A DNA stretch of 64,000 nucleotides, taken from assembly GCA_025667525.1 (NCBI GenBank), contig CM046878.1, forward strand, positions 396,494,974-396,558,973, written 5' to 3'. This DNA is from Glebionis coronaria. Taxonomy: Eukaryota > Streptophyta > Magnoliopsida > Asterales > Asteraceae. Shown here piece after piece: positions 1-13,001 of this stretch. Under the pieces are notes generated by a model. That model was given only the letters and a program-made list of their open reading frames with translations, was not told the DNA's origin and made no database searches. Within the stretch, counting starts at the first letter, position 1. Each line of letters starts with the position of its first letter. A program made the position numbers and the translations under genes.

Positions 1-1
1 T

Positions 2-367
2 GCAATCAAAGGTAAGCTCAGTCCTCAATTCATCTGACCGTTTGATGTCATTGAGCGAGTCGGTGAAGTATCTTATCGTTTAGCGTTACCTCCGTAGCTT
101 TCTCATGTCCAAGATGTTTTCCATGTGTCCTTACTCAGAGGGTACAAGTATCATCCCCTTCATATGGTTCAGTATCCACTTGAACAGATTCGCGAAGATC
201 TTACTTTCATAGAAGAACCCGAACGAGTTCTTGACACACAAGAACGAGTCATGAGAAGGAAGACGATTCCATTCGTCAAAATCCTTTGGAGGGATCATAC
301 CGAGCGGCAAGCCACTTGGGAAACAGAGGAGTCTATCTGGACTTCTTACCCTCATTTCATCTTTTGA
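2..367 (+). pseudogene. Chromovirus pol 3' end (integrase C-terminus and chromodomain), A1 element
   Basis: This is the C-terminal end of a Ty3/gypsy Pol polyprotein, running in from the left edge. In frame 2 the integrase tail motifs are visible (GKLSPQFI, RVGEVSYRLALPP, then LSHVQDVFHVSLL), followed by a chromodomain-like segment at about 245-361 with VKILWRDH and ATWETEES. Chromodomains at this position are typical of chromoviruses (Tekay/Del-like), where they steer integration to heterochromatin. Two in-frame stops, TGA at 35 and TAG at 98, break the frame, so this copy is dead; the ATG at 125 is internal and not a real start. The end of the ORF lies 77 bp before the 3' LTR, as expected. 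Only the end of the gene is in the window. Confidence 0.85.
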
Positions 368-430
368 ATTCGAGTATGTTCTTCTTTTCCAGTTTACATT
401 ATCTATAATTCAGGGACGAATTATTCTTTT

Positions 431-444
431 TAGGGGGGAAGAGT
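431..444 (+). other. Polypurine tract of A1 element
   Basis: A purine-rich run (TAGGGGGGAAGAGT) ends directly at the TG that opens the LTR. This is where plus-strand DNA synthesis is primed in LTR retrotransposons. Confidence 0.8.
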
Positions 445-1198
445 TGTAAAACCCGCATGCTTTTACCATGAATAGTACCCTTATGATCGTACGTACATGA
501 TTAGAACTTTCCTTATTTAGCACGTTTACGTTTCACGAATAAGAATTACAAGTATTACGTACGTGTTATTACACGATAAGTATTTATTACGTATCAAGAC
601 ACGATTATTATTATCAACAATAATCATAATCACGAACATGAAAATCATGAACGTAAATAATCATGAATTTATTATTACGTATTTACGTATATTTATTACA
701 ATTACGAATAAATATAGTTTACGACACGAACGATAACTAAATAAAATCACGTAAACACGACCCGAGATCACGTATAATATTTAGACATGGAAAATAATGG
801 TTTCCTTTGTGGGCCCCACATACCCGCGGCAAGAAACAAGAGAAAGGGCCAAGCCCATGTTGATTTTTTACCAAAACTAGAAAAAGGGAAATATACTTTT
901 CATAATTACAAAACCCTAAATCTCTCTTTTCTCTCCTCTTGGTCGCCGGGTATAACACACCAAAAGGGTGTGATTGGTTGATTTTGGTGATCAATTCTTG
1001 CAAGGGTGTTCGTGTTTTCATTCTTCATCGTTTCACGTATTCGGTAAATCATTAAACCCCTTTTCTTTTTATGTTTTTATTAAATAATAACACATGAAAT
1101 CATAGAGATATAAAAACAAGTTAACTAACATGTAATTAATCATGGGAGGGTAATTAATCATAGTGTTTTAGGGGTGTTTGTACGGCCGACGCAAGGAA

Positions 1199-1377
1199 CC
1201 GAGACCCCATGGTCTCGGCTTGCTTTGTTGCGCATCAACCGAGACCCCATGGTCTCGGTGTGATGTTGTTGTGTCTCGGCCGCAAGAAAAAGAGAACCCC
1301 GACATGCGTCGGGGTGTGTTTTGTCTTTGTGGGTCTCGGCTAAAAACAAAACATGCACCACCGGCTTAAGCCGGTGG
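1199..1377 (+). repeat. GC-rich palindrome island in A1 LTR
   Basis: Two copies of CCGAGACCCCATGGTCTCGG (1199-1218 and 1239-1258, 8-bp stems) are followed by CCGACATGCGTCGG near 1299 and a perfect 20-bp palindrome CCACCGGCTTAAGCCGGTGG at 1358-1377. More GGTCCGG/CCGGTTCAC repeats run on to about 1570. The island stands out in an otherwise very AT-rich LTR. A2 keeps a shorter version near 8152-8220, and the two truncated LTRs have lost most of it. Confidence 0.75.
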
Positions 1378-2099
1378 CTAAATAAGGAAAGCAGGGGGAA
1401 CTTTTGCTAGCCGGTGGCTAACCAAGACCAAGGGAACCACAGGCGTGGGCGGGTGGCTGTTTTGCGAAAACAGTGGCAACCGGCCAAGCCGGTTTGCCAC
1501 TATTAAGGGTGTGTTTGTTTGACCGGTTCACAGGTCCGGTTTACGGGACCGGTTCACGGGTCCGTTTCACGGGTTCACGAACACGGTTCATGACACGCTT
1601 AGTAAATTAAAACACGGTTCACAACATGTTAGATTTAAATACGGGTTCGATTCACGACTTGATTTTTACAAGTTAATTATTTTTATAAGATAAATAATTA
1701 CAAGATTAATTAAATTAATTAAACATGTACATAATTAATTTAATTTGGACATGACTTAGGTTATTATTATTATAATAATACATGGATTTTAACCTAAGTA
1801 TTTATTATTTAATTATACTATATAATTAATTAATTATTACACATGTCTTCTAATTAATTAATTTACATGACTTAGGTTATATTAAAATATAAATATTAAT
1901 ACACGTTTTAACCTAAGTATTTTAAAGACTTTAATTTAATTAAATCACGATTATATTTAATTAAATCTTATAACCTATAGTTTATTTATTTACATGTAAT
2001 AATTAATAAATTATACTATTAAATCACATGACTTAGAATATTAATCAGTAAAACTTAAGCTTATATTATTTTTAGAAACTTATTTAATTAAAGCAGCTA

Positions 2100-2205
2100 A
2101 ACTATTTATGGAAACTTTCTATTTTTAGAAACTTATCTATTTTAAGCAGTAAATCTATTTTTGGAAACTTTCTATTTTTGGAAACTTTCTATTTTAGGAT
2201 ACCTG
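2100..2205 (+). repeat. 18-bp tandem repeat (CTATTTTTGGAAACTTT type), A1 LTR
   Basis: Short array of the unit TGGAAACTTTCTATTTTT with variants such as AGAAACTTAT. This copy has only a few units. The same array is longer in the other LTRs of the family. Confidence 0.8.
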
Positions 2206-2640
2206 CAATTTTTACAAAATTACTTATTATTACACAACCAGTATAATAATACAAGAAACACAAGTAATACTTAATCAGTATAGACAAAATACATGATAAA
2301 CACAGCATAACGTTAAAATCAGTAAAACAAGACATGAACATACAAAACACGCTAAGACAGGATATAAAACCAGTTACGTATACAGTAATCAAAATACTTA
2401 TACATGTATATTATTTATGTAGCATTAGTGAGATCAAAATAGGACTCTCTTCCGTTCGTCTTCTTCGTTCACTGGACACAAGGTACAGATTCTCCGTCCT
2501 TTCAGTATGGACATTCTTTCCTTATTAGGATTCCCTGTATACAGCCAACTGTTTTCCCAGTATATGTTTTATATGTTTTTGAACTGCTTATGTTTAATTA
2601 GATACCTAAAGCCATATACATGAATGACCAGTTTCACCTA

Positions 2641-2686
2641 GTTATGGAGGTACCATAACCATAACATTGGAGGCACCAGTGTTATG
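2641..2686 (+). other. Twin hairpins in A1 LTR
   Basis: Hairpin 1 (2641-2659) is GTTATGG, loop AGGTA, CCATAAC. Hairpin 2 (2660-2686) pairs CATAACATTGG with CCAGTGTTATG around loop AGGCA, with one T-G wobble. The same pair is present in the other A-family LTRs (9423-9468, about 22670-22715, 52100-52145). Confidence 0.65.
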
Positions 2687-3458
2687 ACTTCACCACGATG
2701 GAGTGATAGCTCGTGGCGTCCCTTCAGCTTTTGGCCATATTATTATTATCATGTGGGGCGTATGGGTGCATCCTAGGTTACATGTTTTTATAGATTATTA
2801 AGGTGAATGTGGTGTGTGCCTTGCATCCTTCACAAGGAGCTGATCCCTCCTACCCAAAAACTTATATTAACTAGAGGCAGCCCTTCTAATTGCATGACGA
2901 GGTCACCCCTCCAAGTATTCATGCACGTTGATATTTCATGACCTATATTGGCTAATGTTAAACATGTTAAACAGATTTTATAAGATAAACATAAGGCTTT
3001 TCAAACTATAAAACTAGTTTTACTAAGTTATACCAGGTTTTCCAGGACTTAGACATTTACGCTGCTATATGCTTATATGCTTATATTATTCATGCTATAC
3101 TTGTATATCCATGCAATGAGCGTTATGCTCAGCCGTTTTCCTTTCATGTTCCCAAAACGGCAGGTACTCAGGGACGCTCGTAGCCTTTAAGCGTACGTGC
3201 ATATGGATTGGAAGTTTCCTAGCCTTCATTACTTTATGCATTTCTTCATACTTTGATACTCCTTTCTATGGACATTGTTTAGTCCTTTTCGTATACAGTA
3301 CTTATGTTTGTGTGTGATGAGCTTTACTTTGGGGTACCGATGTTTGTTTCCGGTATTTCGTTTATGGTCATGTGATGTCTAATACATTTATCCTTGTATG
3401 CTTTGATGACACGCCATAATCACGCATGACATTCCATTTACCAAAATGGGGTGTTACA

Positions 3459-6400
3459 AGTTTGGTCCCTAATGTTTGTCAAAAGTACAAAAAGGTCCCT
3501 TGAGTTTGAAGATTTGGCAAGATTAGTCCCTCTAATTTGACGACTTGTCACTTTTATTCCTCCTTAATGTCAACCATGCAAGAAAGGACCTTCAAGTATC
3601 AATAAAAGTCAAGTCTAGCCCTTTAAATATCAAGAATGTGCAAAATAAGCCTTTGAAAATACTTTGGAAAAGTATTTGTGGCCAAAGTATAAAAACTGAA
3701 ACTTCATTTATAAAGGAAATGAGTTTATGGGCTGATTAAACTTGTTTTACATGTTTCCCCAAAATACAAGGACCAAAGTTGCCACATAAACTTTCATATA
3801 CACAAACACGCGCCAAACAATTACCTTCCATCGTTTTCAGATCAAAAATAGTAACTATTCAGCCTCAAGAACCAAGTTACCACCCCCACTTAAACAAAGG
3901 GTTATTTTCAATTACCCTACCCAAAACTTGATTCACCCTCCCACGCTTCATCCTACACACGCACATCAACAATTCCATCACCCAATGGTCCCCACCATTC
4001 AACCTGTCCACCTATCACATCACAACTTAGCCTCTAAGGAATGCCACATGGCCAAATCAACGTCCCACACTCACTACTTGGTCCCCAAGCACAAAATGAA
4101 GGGTTTAAATCATTTTGGACAGCTTAACAACTCAACACGCATTCAAGCACACAAGGGCATTTTTGGGAATTTTTAGCTAGGGTTTATATGTACTATTCAT
4201 TCTAGAATCATCATATGAGTAGTTTATAAGGAGACCTGAACTTGTGAGGGTCCCTTTGTTCCAGTTTTTGCTTTCTCTCTTGTAATTTCCTTTTAAATTA
4301 ATAAAATTTGGTATTTTCTAAAAATTGAATCGTAATTCCTTTTTGTTGTTTGAAGTTTGTAAGGAAAACCAAAGGTTGAGTTCCATTAGTTGTTCTGAAA
4401 GTGTTTTGGTAGTTTGAAGAAGCCACTTTTTGGTTTAAAAAGGTTTTCAAGTTTTGAAAAGTTTTCAAAAAGGGTTTCTGTTTTGAAGTTTTTACTTGTG
4501 CTAACCCCTTCCAAAAGCTATAAGCTCTTGCAAGCTTGTTTACACCAAGCTTGTGAAGGTTTATCAACATTTAGATAGGCTATTTGTTGATTGTGTTGAA
4601 GATCAAAGGCGTTGAGGTTCAGCTGTTGAACCTTCAAACAAGGTTATACTCATTTCTTGTTCAATGTACCTTAGGTGTGTTCTAGCTGTTGAATCACACT
4701 CTAGGGAGCATTGATGACCTTCCGTAGGAAGTAAAGGGAAGAAAGTTCACTCTCTCTCACTTTTCTTTCTTTAAATTTTGGTTAAAAATCTGTTTGATTA
4801 AGTTGCTATGTGATTTGGTGATTTTGTGTTTGTGTTTCTTTTTTTATTGATTAAGTCTGCTTAGTGTCACCTAGTTGAGCTAATTAGGCTATAAAATAAG
4901 TAGGTTGTTTGCAAAAATAAAAAGTTTCTTTGAAAAAGTTCTAAAACAAGGCTGTTTGGGATTTTTAGGATCAAAAGGCCTTGTGGCATTTTGCCCTTGG
5001 TTCTTACGGTTGTTTTTTACTCAACAGGGTTTTAAGCAAGTTTTGGAAAAGTTTTTTCATGTTTTTGGAAAAATCTGTCTAAGTGTTCTTGAGTTGGTCA
5101 AACACATCAGAAGGCTGCAAATCTTTGTTTGTAGGAGTTAGGGTTTGATATCTGGTGTGCTAACAGCTTATGTGGTGGTCTATTTGTGATATATTTGGTT
5201 GCTGGAATTGGTAGCTTATTGAGTGGCTTTTAGCTTATTGAAAGTCACTAAAGTGGTCATTTGCATCAACAAAAGTGACCACTTGATTTGGACTTGCATT
5301 TGTTTCTCTAGTGTATGCCATGCTTTTTGGTTGATTGTTATTGGATATTTGGCTGCTTGTGAACTTGTTTTGATCTTTTGTTTGCTTATTTGAAGGGTAA
5401 TAAGCTCACTAGCTTATAAGCTTTTACCTGCCAAAACACAAGTTAAGTAAACCAACTGGTTTGCTTGATTCACTGGTCTTGACCTTAAGACTTCCTCCAA
5501 AAAGGCTCAAAACAAGCCTATAATCATCCCAAAAGCAAGTTCTGAAAGGTTGGTTAAATTTGGTACGCGTTGACTTTTGTTGACCAAGCACATAATTGCT
5601 TATTGGATTAAATTGGCTTATTGGTACATGCAACAACTTTGCTTTTGTAATAGGTGTCATTTTTCTCAACTTAATATCAATTCTGGAAGGTTTCAGCTTA
5701 TTTTGTTAAGGTTTTGCTAGAAAACCAACTTATTTGGCTTTTTCAGCCAGCTTATTAGCTTCTACAGCTTATTTCACTAGCCTTTTTGGATTTTTCTTGT
5801 TGATTATTCTTAGTTAAGCTATTTGTGAGCTTTTGCAAAAAGAATCAGCTTTTGAAACCCCCTAGAACTCAAACCCGACTATTTTGTCTGTTAGTAAAAA
5901 AGCTTAATTCAAGTTTCTGGCTTATTTCTTGGTCTTTTTCAGAATTTCTTTTTGCAAATAAGTTTAAAATCTCATAAGAAGGTTGTGTGTTTAAGCAGAG
6001 CTTATGGCATCAGCTTATTGCTCAATGGGCTTAATAGCCCAATAAGGATAAGATTATTGATTGATAAGCTGTGATGAGCTCATTTTCAGCTTTTAGGCCT
6101 TTAGACTTTTCTATTTAAAACTGAATTTTGATTTGGGATATGCTTTTCTAGAGCTTTTTGTGAACTTTTTGTTTTTGGGCTAAAAAGCCCAATCATTTTG
6201 GATTGCTTTTCATTTTAGCCCATTTGGGGGCCCAATAGGGGTAATTTGGTAATTTCACTTTCATTTTATGATTATTTAGGTTAAAATAAACTAGTTTGCA
6301 AGTTTTTATATTTTTTATAAATTTTTTATTTTTAATATTATTTTAATATTTTATTTTAGTTTTTAATTAATTTTAATTGATTTTAATACGTCTAAAAATT

Positions 6401-6887
6401 TGGAAAAATACTTAGCTTTATTAAGATATTTTTGAGGATTACAAGTAGAATAATCTTTGTTTGGGCTTTTTATTAATCTATTTGATTTTTAGGGCTTTAA
6501 TTAGCATTTAAAAATTAAATATTAATTAATTAAAAAGTTTAAAAAAGTTTTGATCATTTGTAAACCTTAGATTTATTTTTAGGAATTTTTGATAATTTTT
6601 TGGGAATTTTTAGAGCAAGTTTTTATTTTGTCACTTTTTACGATTTTATGTGTTTACGTCTTAGCTTAATTTTATCGTATCCGTCATTTTTTTTTCTTCC
6701 TTTTTTCTTTCTAATCAATATTAATCCAAAACTTACATGTTTTTCACACACAATCAACCTCCTTGGGAAACGAACTTATCTTGGGTCGTTAGTGCTTGGT
6801 TTTCACAAATCATCACTTAATACTTACCGCTTTTATACTTGCTTTGTTTTTCCTAAAATAAAGTGAAGTGTAAAAATACCATAATCA
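3459..6887 (+). mobile_element. D1: partial long LTR of Athila-like element
   Basis: This stretch is homologous over its whole length to 60256-63820, although diverged (roughly a fifth of positions in places, with indels). It ends ATAATCA three bases before an Athila-type PBS, so it is a 5' LTR; its start lies left of the window because A1 is inserted in it. Near 4214 a degenerate TATA (TTTATAAGG) matches the clean TATA box of D2. From about 4800 to 6200 it is rich in the word GCTTATT, and 6290-6600 is extremely AT-rich. No credible gene is present. Confidence 0.75.
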
Positions 6888-7350
6888 TTTTGACGCCGCT
6901 GCCGGAGAGGTGTGTTGTGATTAATTTAGGCAATTTTATTTTTAATATTAATCATAAATAGTATTTGTGTGATTAGCACTCTAATCATACGTATTATCGG
7001 TTTTAGTTTTCTTTGTAAATATTATTACTATATTGTATACGTATCAAAATAAATCCACAATATCTCCAAAAGCGTGAAACGCAACCTTAATTGGGATTTC
7101 ATCACTCAGTTATTGTATTCGAATCTAAAACCAAAAGAAAAAGGATAAAATAGATAAATACTTTCTTTTAGCTCGATTTTGAAAAATACGAACTATACGG
7201 TGAATAGATAGGAGACGTGCTATAAAATGCCGTCAAAGGGAAGCTAGGTACTTAAATGCTTCACGCCACCCCATTCCCACTGTTCACTTGTGAGTATTTG
7301 ATCTTCAAAGGCTAATCGAGGGTTTTGTCGCCAAAAGTATTATCTACGTA
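6888..7350 (+). mobile_element. D element PBS and start of leader
   Basis: TGACGCCGCTGCCGG at 6891-6905 is one base off the PBS seen in F and E (TGGCGCCGCTGCCGG), the sequence type reported for Athila elements and assigned to tRNA-Asp. AT-rich untranslated leader follows, without ORFs. It is cut at 7350 by the A insertion (TSD ACGTA 7346-7350) and resumes at 52908. Confidence 0.72.
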
Positions 7351-9731
7351 TGTAAAACCCGCATGCTTTTACAATAAATAGTACCCTTAAGATCGTACGT
7401 ACTAGATTAAAACTTTCCTTTTATAACATGTTTACGTTTCACGTATAAGAATTTCGAATATTACGTACGTGTTAGAACACGATGAGTATTTATTACGTAT
7501 GAACACACAATAATTATTCAAATAATAATTATAATCACGAACATGCGATCATGAAATCATGAACGTAATTTAATCACGAGCTAATATTAGTTACATATAT
7601 ATATTTATTACGAACACGAATAAATATATTAAGTCACGGTTAATAATTAATTAAAACACGTAAAACACGAACACGATAAAACACAGGAACACACTAAAAT
7701 ATTTAGACTCGAGAAAAGTACGGGTAACCCCATGTGGGCCTCATGCCACGAAATTAGGAGAGAAAAAGGGTCTAGCCCAACAATTTTACTAAAGAAGAAA
7801 AAGGAGGAATCATGTTTCATTTTTGCAAAATCTAGAAAATAATTAAAATCCTAAAACTTTTCCTCCTCTTCTTTTTTCCTCTTTGGCCGCCACCTTCAAA
7901 AACACCACAAGGGTGTTCGGGTTGATTTTTGATATTGTATTTTGTGCAAGCATTCGTGTATGTTCGTCCTTGATTGATCCACACATTCGGTATAACCTTT
8001 TTAACCTTTTTCTTTTATGTTTTGATTTAATAAATTACATAAGATCATGATGTTTTTAAAAACTAATTAAAAACATTTATTAAACATGTCTATGATTACG
8101 GGGTAGATCAAAACAAGGGTTTTTAGGGGTGTTTGTCTAGCCGACGCCTAAACCGAACCCCTAAGGGGTCTCGGCTTGACTTGTGAACCACCACCGAGAC
8201 CTCATGGTCTCAGTTTGGTGGTATGGGTCCCACGGCAGCAGCCAACTAGGGGAACCCCAAAGTGGTTCGGGGTATGGTATTGATTACGGGTCCGGTTCAT
8301 GGTTTCTAATCACGATCCGGTTCATGGTTTATGTTAAGGATATGTTTTAATAATCATATGTTAAAAACTAAATTAATAAAATATGACATGATTAATTTAA
8401 TAAAACATGATTTAGGTTATAATTTAATTATTAGATCATGGATTTTTAACCTAACTATTTATATTTTTCTAGACTTTATAATTAATTAATTATTAAAAAT
8501 CATGGTATAATTAATTAATTAACATGACTTAGGTTATATTATTAATAGTTAATAATACATGTTTTAACCTAAGTATTTAACTTTATTTAATTAAAAACAT
8601 GATATATTTAATTAAATATTTTTAACCTATAGTTTATTTAATTTACATGTAATGATTAATAAACTATACCTTATATCAATATGACTTAGAAAAATAATCA
8701 GAAAACACTTAAGCTTATATACTTAGCTTATTTAACCAGCTTATATCTAATAATAAAAACTTTCTATTTTTAGAAACTTATTTAATTAAGGCAGCTAATC
8801 TATTTATGGAAACTTTCTATTTTTAGAAACTTATCTATTTTAAGCAGTAATTCTATTTTTGGAACCTTTCTATTTTTGGAAACTTTCTATTTTTGGAAAC
8901 TTTCTATTTTTGGAAACTTTCTATTTTCGGTAACTTTCTGTTTTTGGAAAGTTTCTTATTTTGGAAACTTACTATTTTAGGAAACCTGCTATTTTTATAA
9001 AGTTACTTATTATTAAACAACAAGTATAATAATACATGAAGTACAAGTAATACTTAATCAGAATAGAAAGAATATAAGATAAGTACAGTTTAAAAGCTTA
9101 AAACAGTAAAACATGACATGAACGTATAAAATAAGCTAAGACATGATATAAAACAAGTTACGTATATAGTAACCAGATACTTATACACGTATGTATTTAT
9201 GTAGCATTAGTGATACCGAAGTAGGACTCTCTTCAGTTCGTCTTCTTCGTTCACTGGACATAAGGTACGGATTCCCGTCCTTTCAGTATGGACATTCTTT
9301 CCTTATTAGGATTCCCCGTATACAGCCAAATGTTTTCCCGTAGTATAAGTTTATATGTTTGACTTGCTTATGTTTAATTTAGAATACCTATAGCCATATA
9401 CATGCATGACCAGTTTCACCTAGTTATGGAGGTACCATAACCATAACATTAGAGGCACTGATGTTATGACTTCACCACGGCGGAGTGATTGCTCGTGGCG
9501 TCCCTTCAGCTTTTGGCCATATTATTATATTTATCATGTGGGGCGTATGGGTGCATCCTAGCTACATGTTTTCAGCAAGATTACTCGGTGTGAATGTGGT
9601 GTGTGCCTTGCATCCTTCACAAGGAGCTGATCCCTCCTACCCAAAACCAGTATATTAAATTAGAGGCAGCCCCTCTAATTTGCATGATCAGGTCACCCCT
9701 CCAAGTATTCATGCACGGTGGATTTTCATGA
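7351..9731 (+). repeat. A2: 5' LTR of element A, first part
   Basis: It opens TGTAAAACCCGCATGC like A1 and is collinear with it apart from a shorter GC-rich island. B interrupts it at 9731/9732. It holds the twin hairpins at 9423-9468, where hairpin 2 has changed on both arms (TTAG with CTGA) and still pairs. Confidence 0.88.
8755..8990 (+). repeat. 18-bp tandem repeat, A2 LTR
   Basis: About eight to ten units of TGGAAACTTTCTATTTTT with scattered substitutions, clearly more than in A1. Confidence 0.85.
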
Positions 9732-12700
9732 TGTAAAACCCGTAAAAATAAGGTCATAATTTAATTCTATTTTCAATTATTTTGAAGTATTTTATGACGT
9801 TAAATATTATTATGTTTAACGGTTTAAGTTGAAACCGATATTAAATATTATATTTTAATATTTTGACGAGCAACGAGGACTACTAGTGATCGCGATACCG
9901 ACGGATGCCAAAAATTTTATATTTTATTATCGATAGTTTCGATAGTTAATACTTTCGACGATATCGTTTCAATTACGTATCGAGTCGTTATATCATTATT
10001 TTTCGTGTGCGTTTAAACTTTTAAAAAGTACAATCTAACATTTTCAGGTAGTGAAATATTTTCTCGTATAATATTTTGAAACTTATTTTTGTGTTGGTTG
10101 ACGAACTCAAAATTTACGGATTTAAATTTGGGCTTACGTGCATAATTTAGCGTCCCTTACGACTAAACCAGAAACCTTAGGATTACGTATTTATGTTTTT
10201 GAACTCCGTTTTTGATGAGACAATTTTTATTGGATTCGTTTTGTGTCGTTGATTCATAATTTATAAAAACGTTTTTCTTAAAACGACCCGAGGGCACGCA
10301 AATCGAGAAAACTAGAATCGAGGAATACCCGTAAATTAGTGAGGTGGGACAAATTACATTATCCCACCCCACTAGCTAGCTTGGATGGCACCAACATGAC
10401 ACCACAACCATATGTGGCATCATGTTAGCTACAAACTTACAAGTGTAAGTAAGCTTACTCTTTAAGTTTACAACTTTCCCACTAACACAAAACCATTAAC
10501 CACTTTTCACACATACCATTTACTTACATGCAAACAACCTCAAATCCTCTCAAAACCTCTCACCCTTGCCGTCCATATTGAAGCTACAAACACCCCTTTT
10601 GATCTTTTCTAGCCATGAAATACATGTTAACTAGCTCTATCATGGAGTTATCTTGAAGCCATGATCATTTGGTGGCCACATTAACAACATTGGAGATGAT
10701 TTGCTTGTGTCCTAGTGCTGATTTCTCAACTATTGTTCTTGGTGTTTGATGATCGTGGAGTTATTTGTGGTGTTCATCAAGTTCTTGTCTTCCAAAAACA
10801 AGAAATACACTTGGTTGGTAAAGAAGATCATCCTCTCTATTTTCTCTTGTTATTTTTGTAAAGAAAAAATGTATTTTCTTTCATTTTTTATATGTATATG
10901 ATGTATATATGATGATAAAAATGTTGTGTGGGGATCAAGTGTTGATAGATATGCTTAAAAAGGTTAATAACTATAAGAAATGAGGCTAAAATCATGCTTA
11001 TTTAGTTGGCTGTATAAAAACAGTATATAACGAAAACTTGAACTGATAAAATTGCATGGTATGATCCATTTACAGTAAGTACAAGAAGTTATACACATGT
11101 GAGAGTTGGCCATGCAATGGAATCAATATAATGAGTGAGATATGATCAAAACAAGTTGGGTGTTCTAATCCGAATAAGCAGTTTTGTAGGGACTGTTATG
11201 GCAAGATAAACTTAAAATGAGCAGTAGCTATAACTACGTTAAATGTAGCACATAATATGAAGAACATGTCATCCAAAAATGAGCTTCTAATTCATTATAG
11301 AACTCTAGATATGATAAAAATGGTGAACATGAAGATAAAAATCAGATTTTGAGAATTAATGTTTATTATTATTATATAAGCACTCAAATTTTATTGTATA
11401 AAATGTAAAATAAAAACTCACTAACTTATGATACTTATTTATATAAATATGTAAAGGTTTAATTAAATGGATGACTTATATAAATGGTTGTGGAATAATA
11501 CTTATAAGTAATAAAAACTATAAACTTGATTTTTTTTACGACTTTTTCGGCTATTACCGTAAAATTAACGTTTTTCGCCAAATAAAACTTAGACGATCAA
11601 ACCCGTCTAATGTAAAGTTTATAAAAGTCATATACTGATATATAAGTAACTAATACAAGTAAAAACCGATAAACCCCGAACTATAGGACATAGGGACATT
11701 AACGAGCTAAATAAGCATATTGGACTAATAATTGGACTAAATAAGATAAACACTTAAAAAAAGAACTTATTGGGCTTAACCCATTTGGGCCCAACATGGA
11801 AAGTATAGATACTGATAATATAGGTATAAAATGGATTAAAACAAGTTAAAGAACTTATACTAAGCTTATTGGACTTAAAATAGGTAAGTAGGTAAAACTA
11901 GTAAACTAGTAAAAAGTTACCAAAACGTAAACACTAAAATGAGTAAACAAGGATATATAAACCCACTTGATCATCATCATATGTACAAAATCATCATATG
12001 TATATTGTTATTTTGATAAAAGTCATTAGACAAGAGTCTAAGACCGATTATTATTTATATAGGTTTACGTGACCGAAGCACGCCCATAGCCGATAATCCG
12101 CCTTTCATTATCAACGTGAGTCTATAGCCTCGCTTTATACTAGTTATTAAATGATTTTAAACCCGCGAGGGGAAATACATGTTTTTATAAACTTAGAACA
12201 CAAGATTTTTATGGTATGCTTTATCCCTCTATGAATGGACCCGTGGTTGCCTTTAAATTGAATTAAGTGATTGCCTTTGTTAAAGCCTCAATTATGGACC
12301 GTTAACTAGCTTATGATGGGCTAGCCGCTAGTACAATTAATAGATCTATGGGGGAAGCCGCCCCGGTTCAGTTTTTGTGGACTTGTCATAGAAGCTTAGG
12401 CCCGACCTCCACACTGTTTGGACATATTGTATTGAGAAGTCAGGTATACGGCAATGTACCAAAAATCTAGAGGTAACCGACAATTAATAAATCTCTCGTC
12501 TTATTAGACTGATATGGGAGTGTTTAAGGGCTCGGTTCCATGAGCTTATTGCAATTTATGCTATATACAATTATCATTGTTGATGCAAATTATTATTTGA
12601 TGCTTATAAGCATGCCACAAACTTATAATCTTTGCTTGTGTTCAAATTGATTTCATAAACCTATAGATTTACTCGGCATTTTTGCTGATTCTTTTACTCA

Positions 12701-13001
12701 CATGTATTTCAGGTAATCAAGAAGTGGAAGCTTGGAGGTCACGGGAATGAAGTTGTGCACTGCTTTTGTTGTTCAAACTCTTTGATTTATTTATCGTTCC
12801 ATTTTTAAAACAAACTAATATGTTGTTTTAACTTATCTTTTGGTAACGATTACTTGGGACTACGCTACTCTGACAAATGATTTAGGAACGATAAATCTAA
12901 AATGTCTCTTTTCGAGTCGTTCTTTATAAATTATGTGTTGTTGTATCATTGTTTAGCACCCACAGACGTATTCCGCTGCGTGTAAATTTGGGGGTGTTAA
13001 A
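9732..13001 (+). repeat. B 5' LTR
   Basis: Starts TGTAAAACCCGTAAAAATAAGG and ends GGGGGTGTTAAA, with the PBS four bases downstream. Short minus-strand ORFs in it recur in every copy of this LTR family and look like chance. Confidence 0.88.

Larger units (their letters stand above)
445..3458 (+). mobile_element. A1: 3' LTR of chromovirus (about 3.0 kb)
   Basis: The LTR opens TGTAAAACCCGCATGC and closes ATGGGGTGTTACA. It follows a PPT and pol, so it is the 3' LTR of an element whose rest lies left of the window. Related copies occur at 7351-20924 (interrupted), 21285-23473 and 50610-52907. Near 907-945 a telo-box-like AAACCCTAA followed by CT-rich DNA resembles a plant transcription start context. 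It contains a GC-rich palindrome island, an 18-bp tandem repeat and paired hairpins, listed separately. The sequence after it (AGTTT, then D LTR sequence) shows it inserted in the D1 LTR. The matching target duplication is off-window. Confidence 0.88.

Noticed and set aside
3459..3463. AGTTT as target duplication of A1
   Set aside because: The other end of A1 is outside the window, so it cannot be confirmed.
3928..4176. 82-codon His/Pro-rich ORF in D1 and its relative at 60624-60854
   Set aside because: The two frames are not conserved as protein between the diverged LTR copies.
10163..10372. Minus-strand ORFs of 69-72 codons repeated at 10163-10372, 17605-17814, 25299-25517 and 34350-34568
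   Set aside because: They lie in the LTRs of B and C and recur only because LTRs recur. No domain, and the reading direction is against the element.
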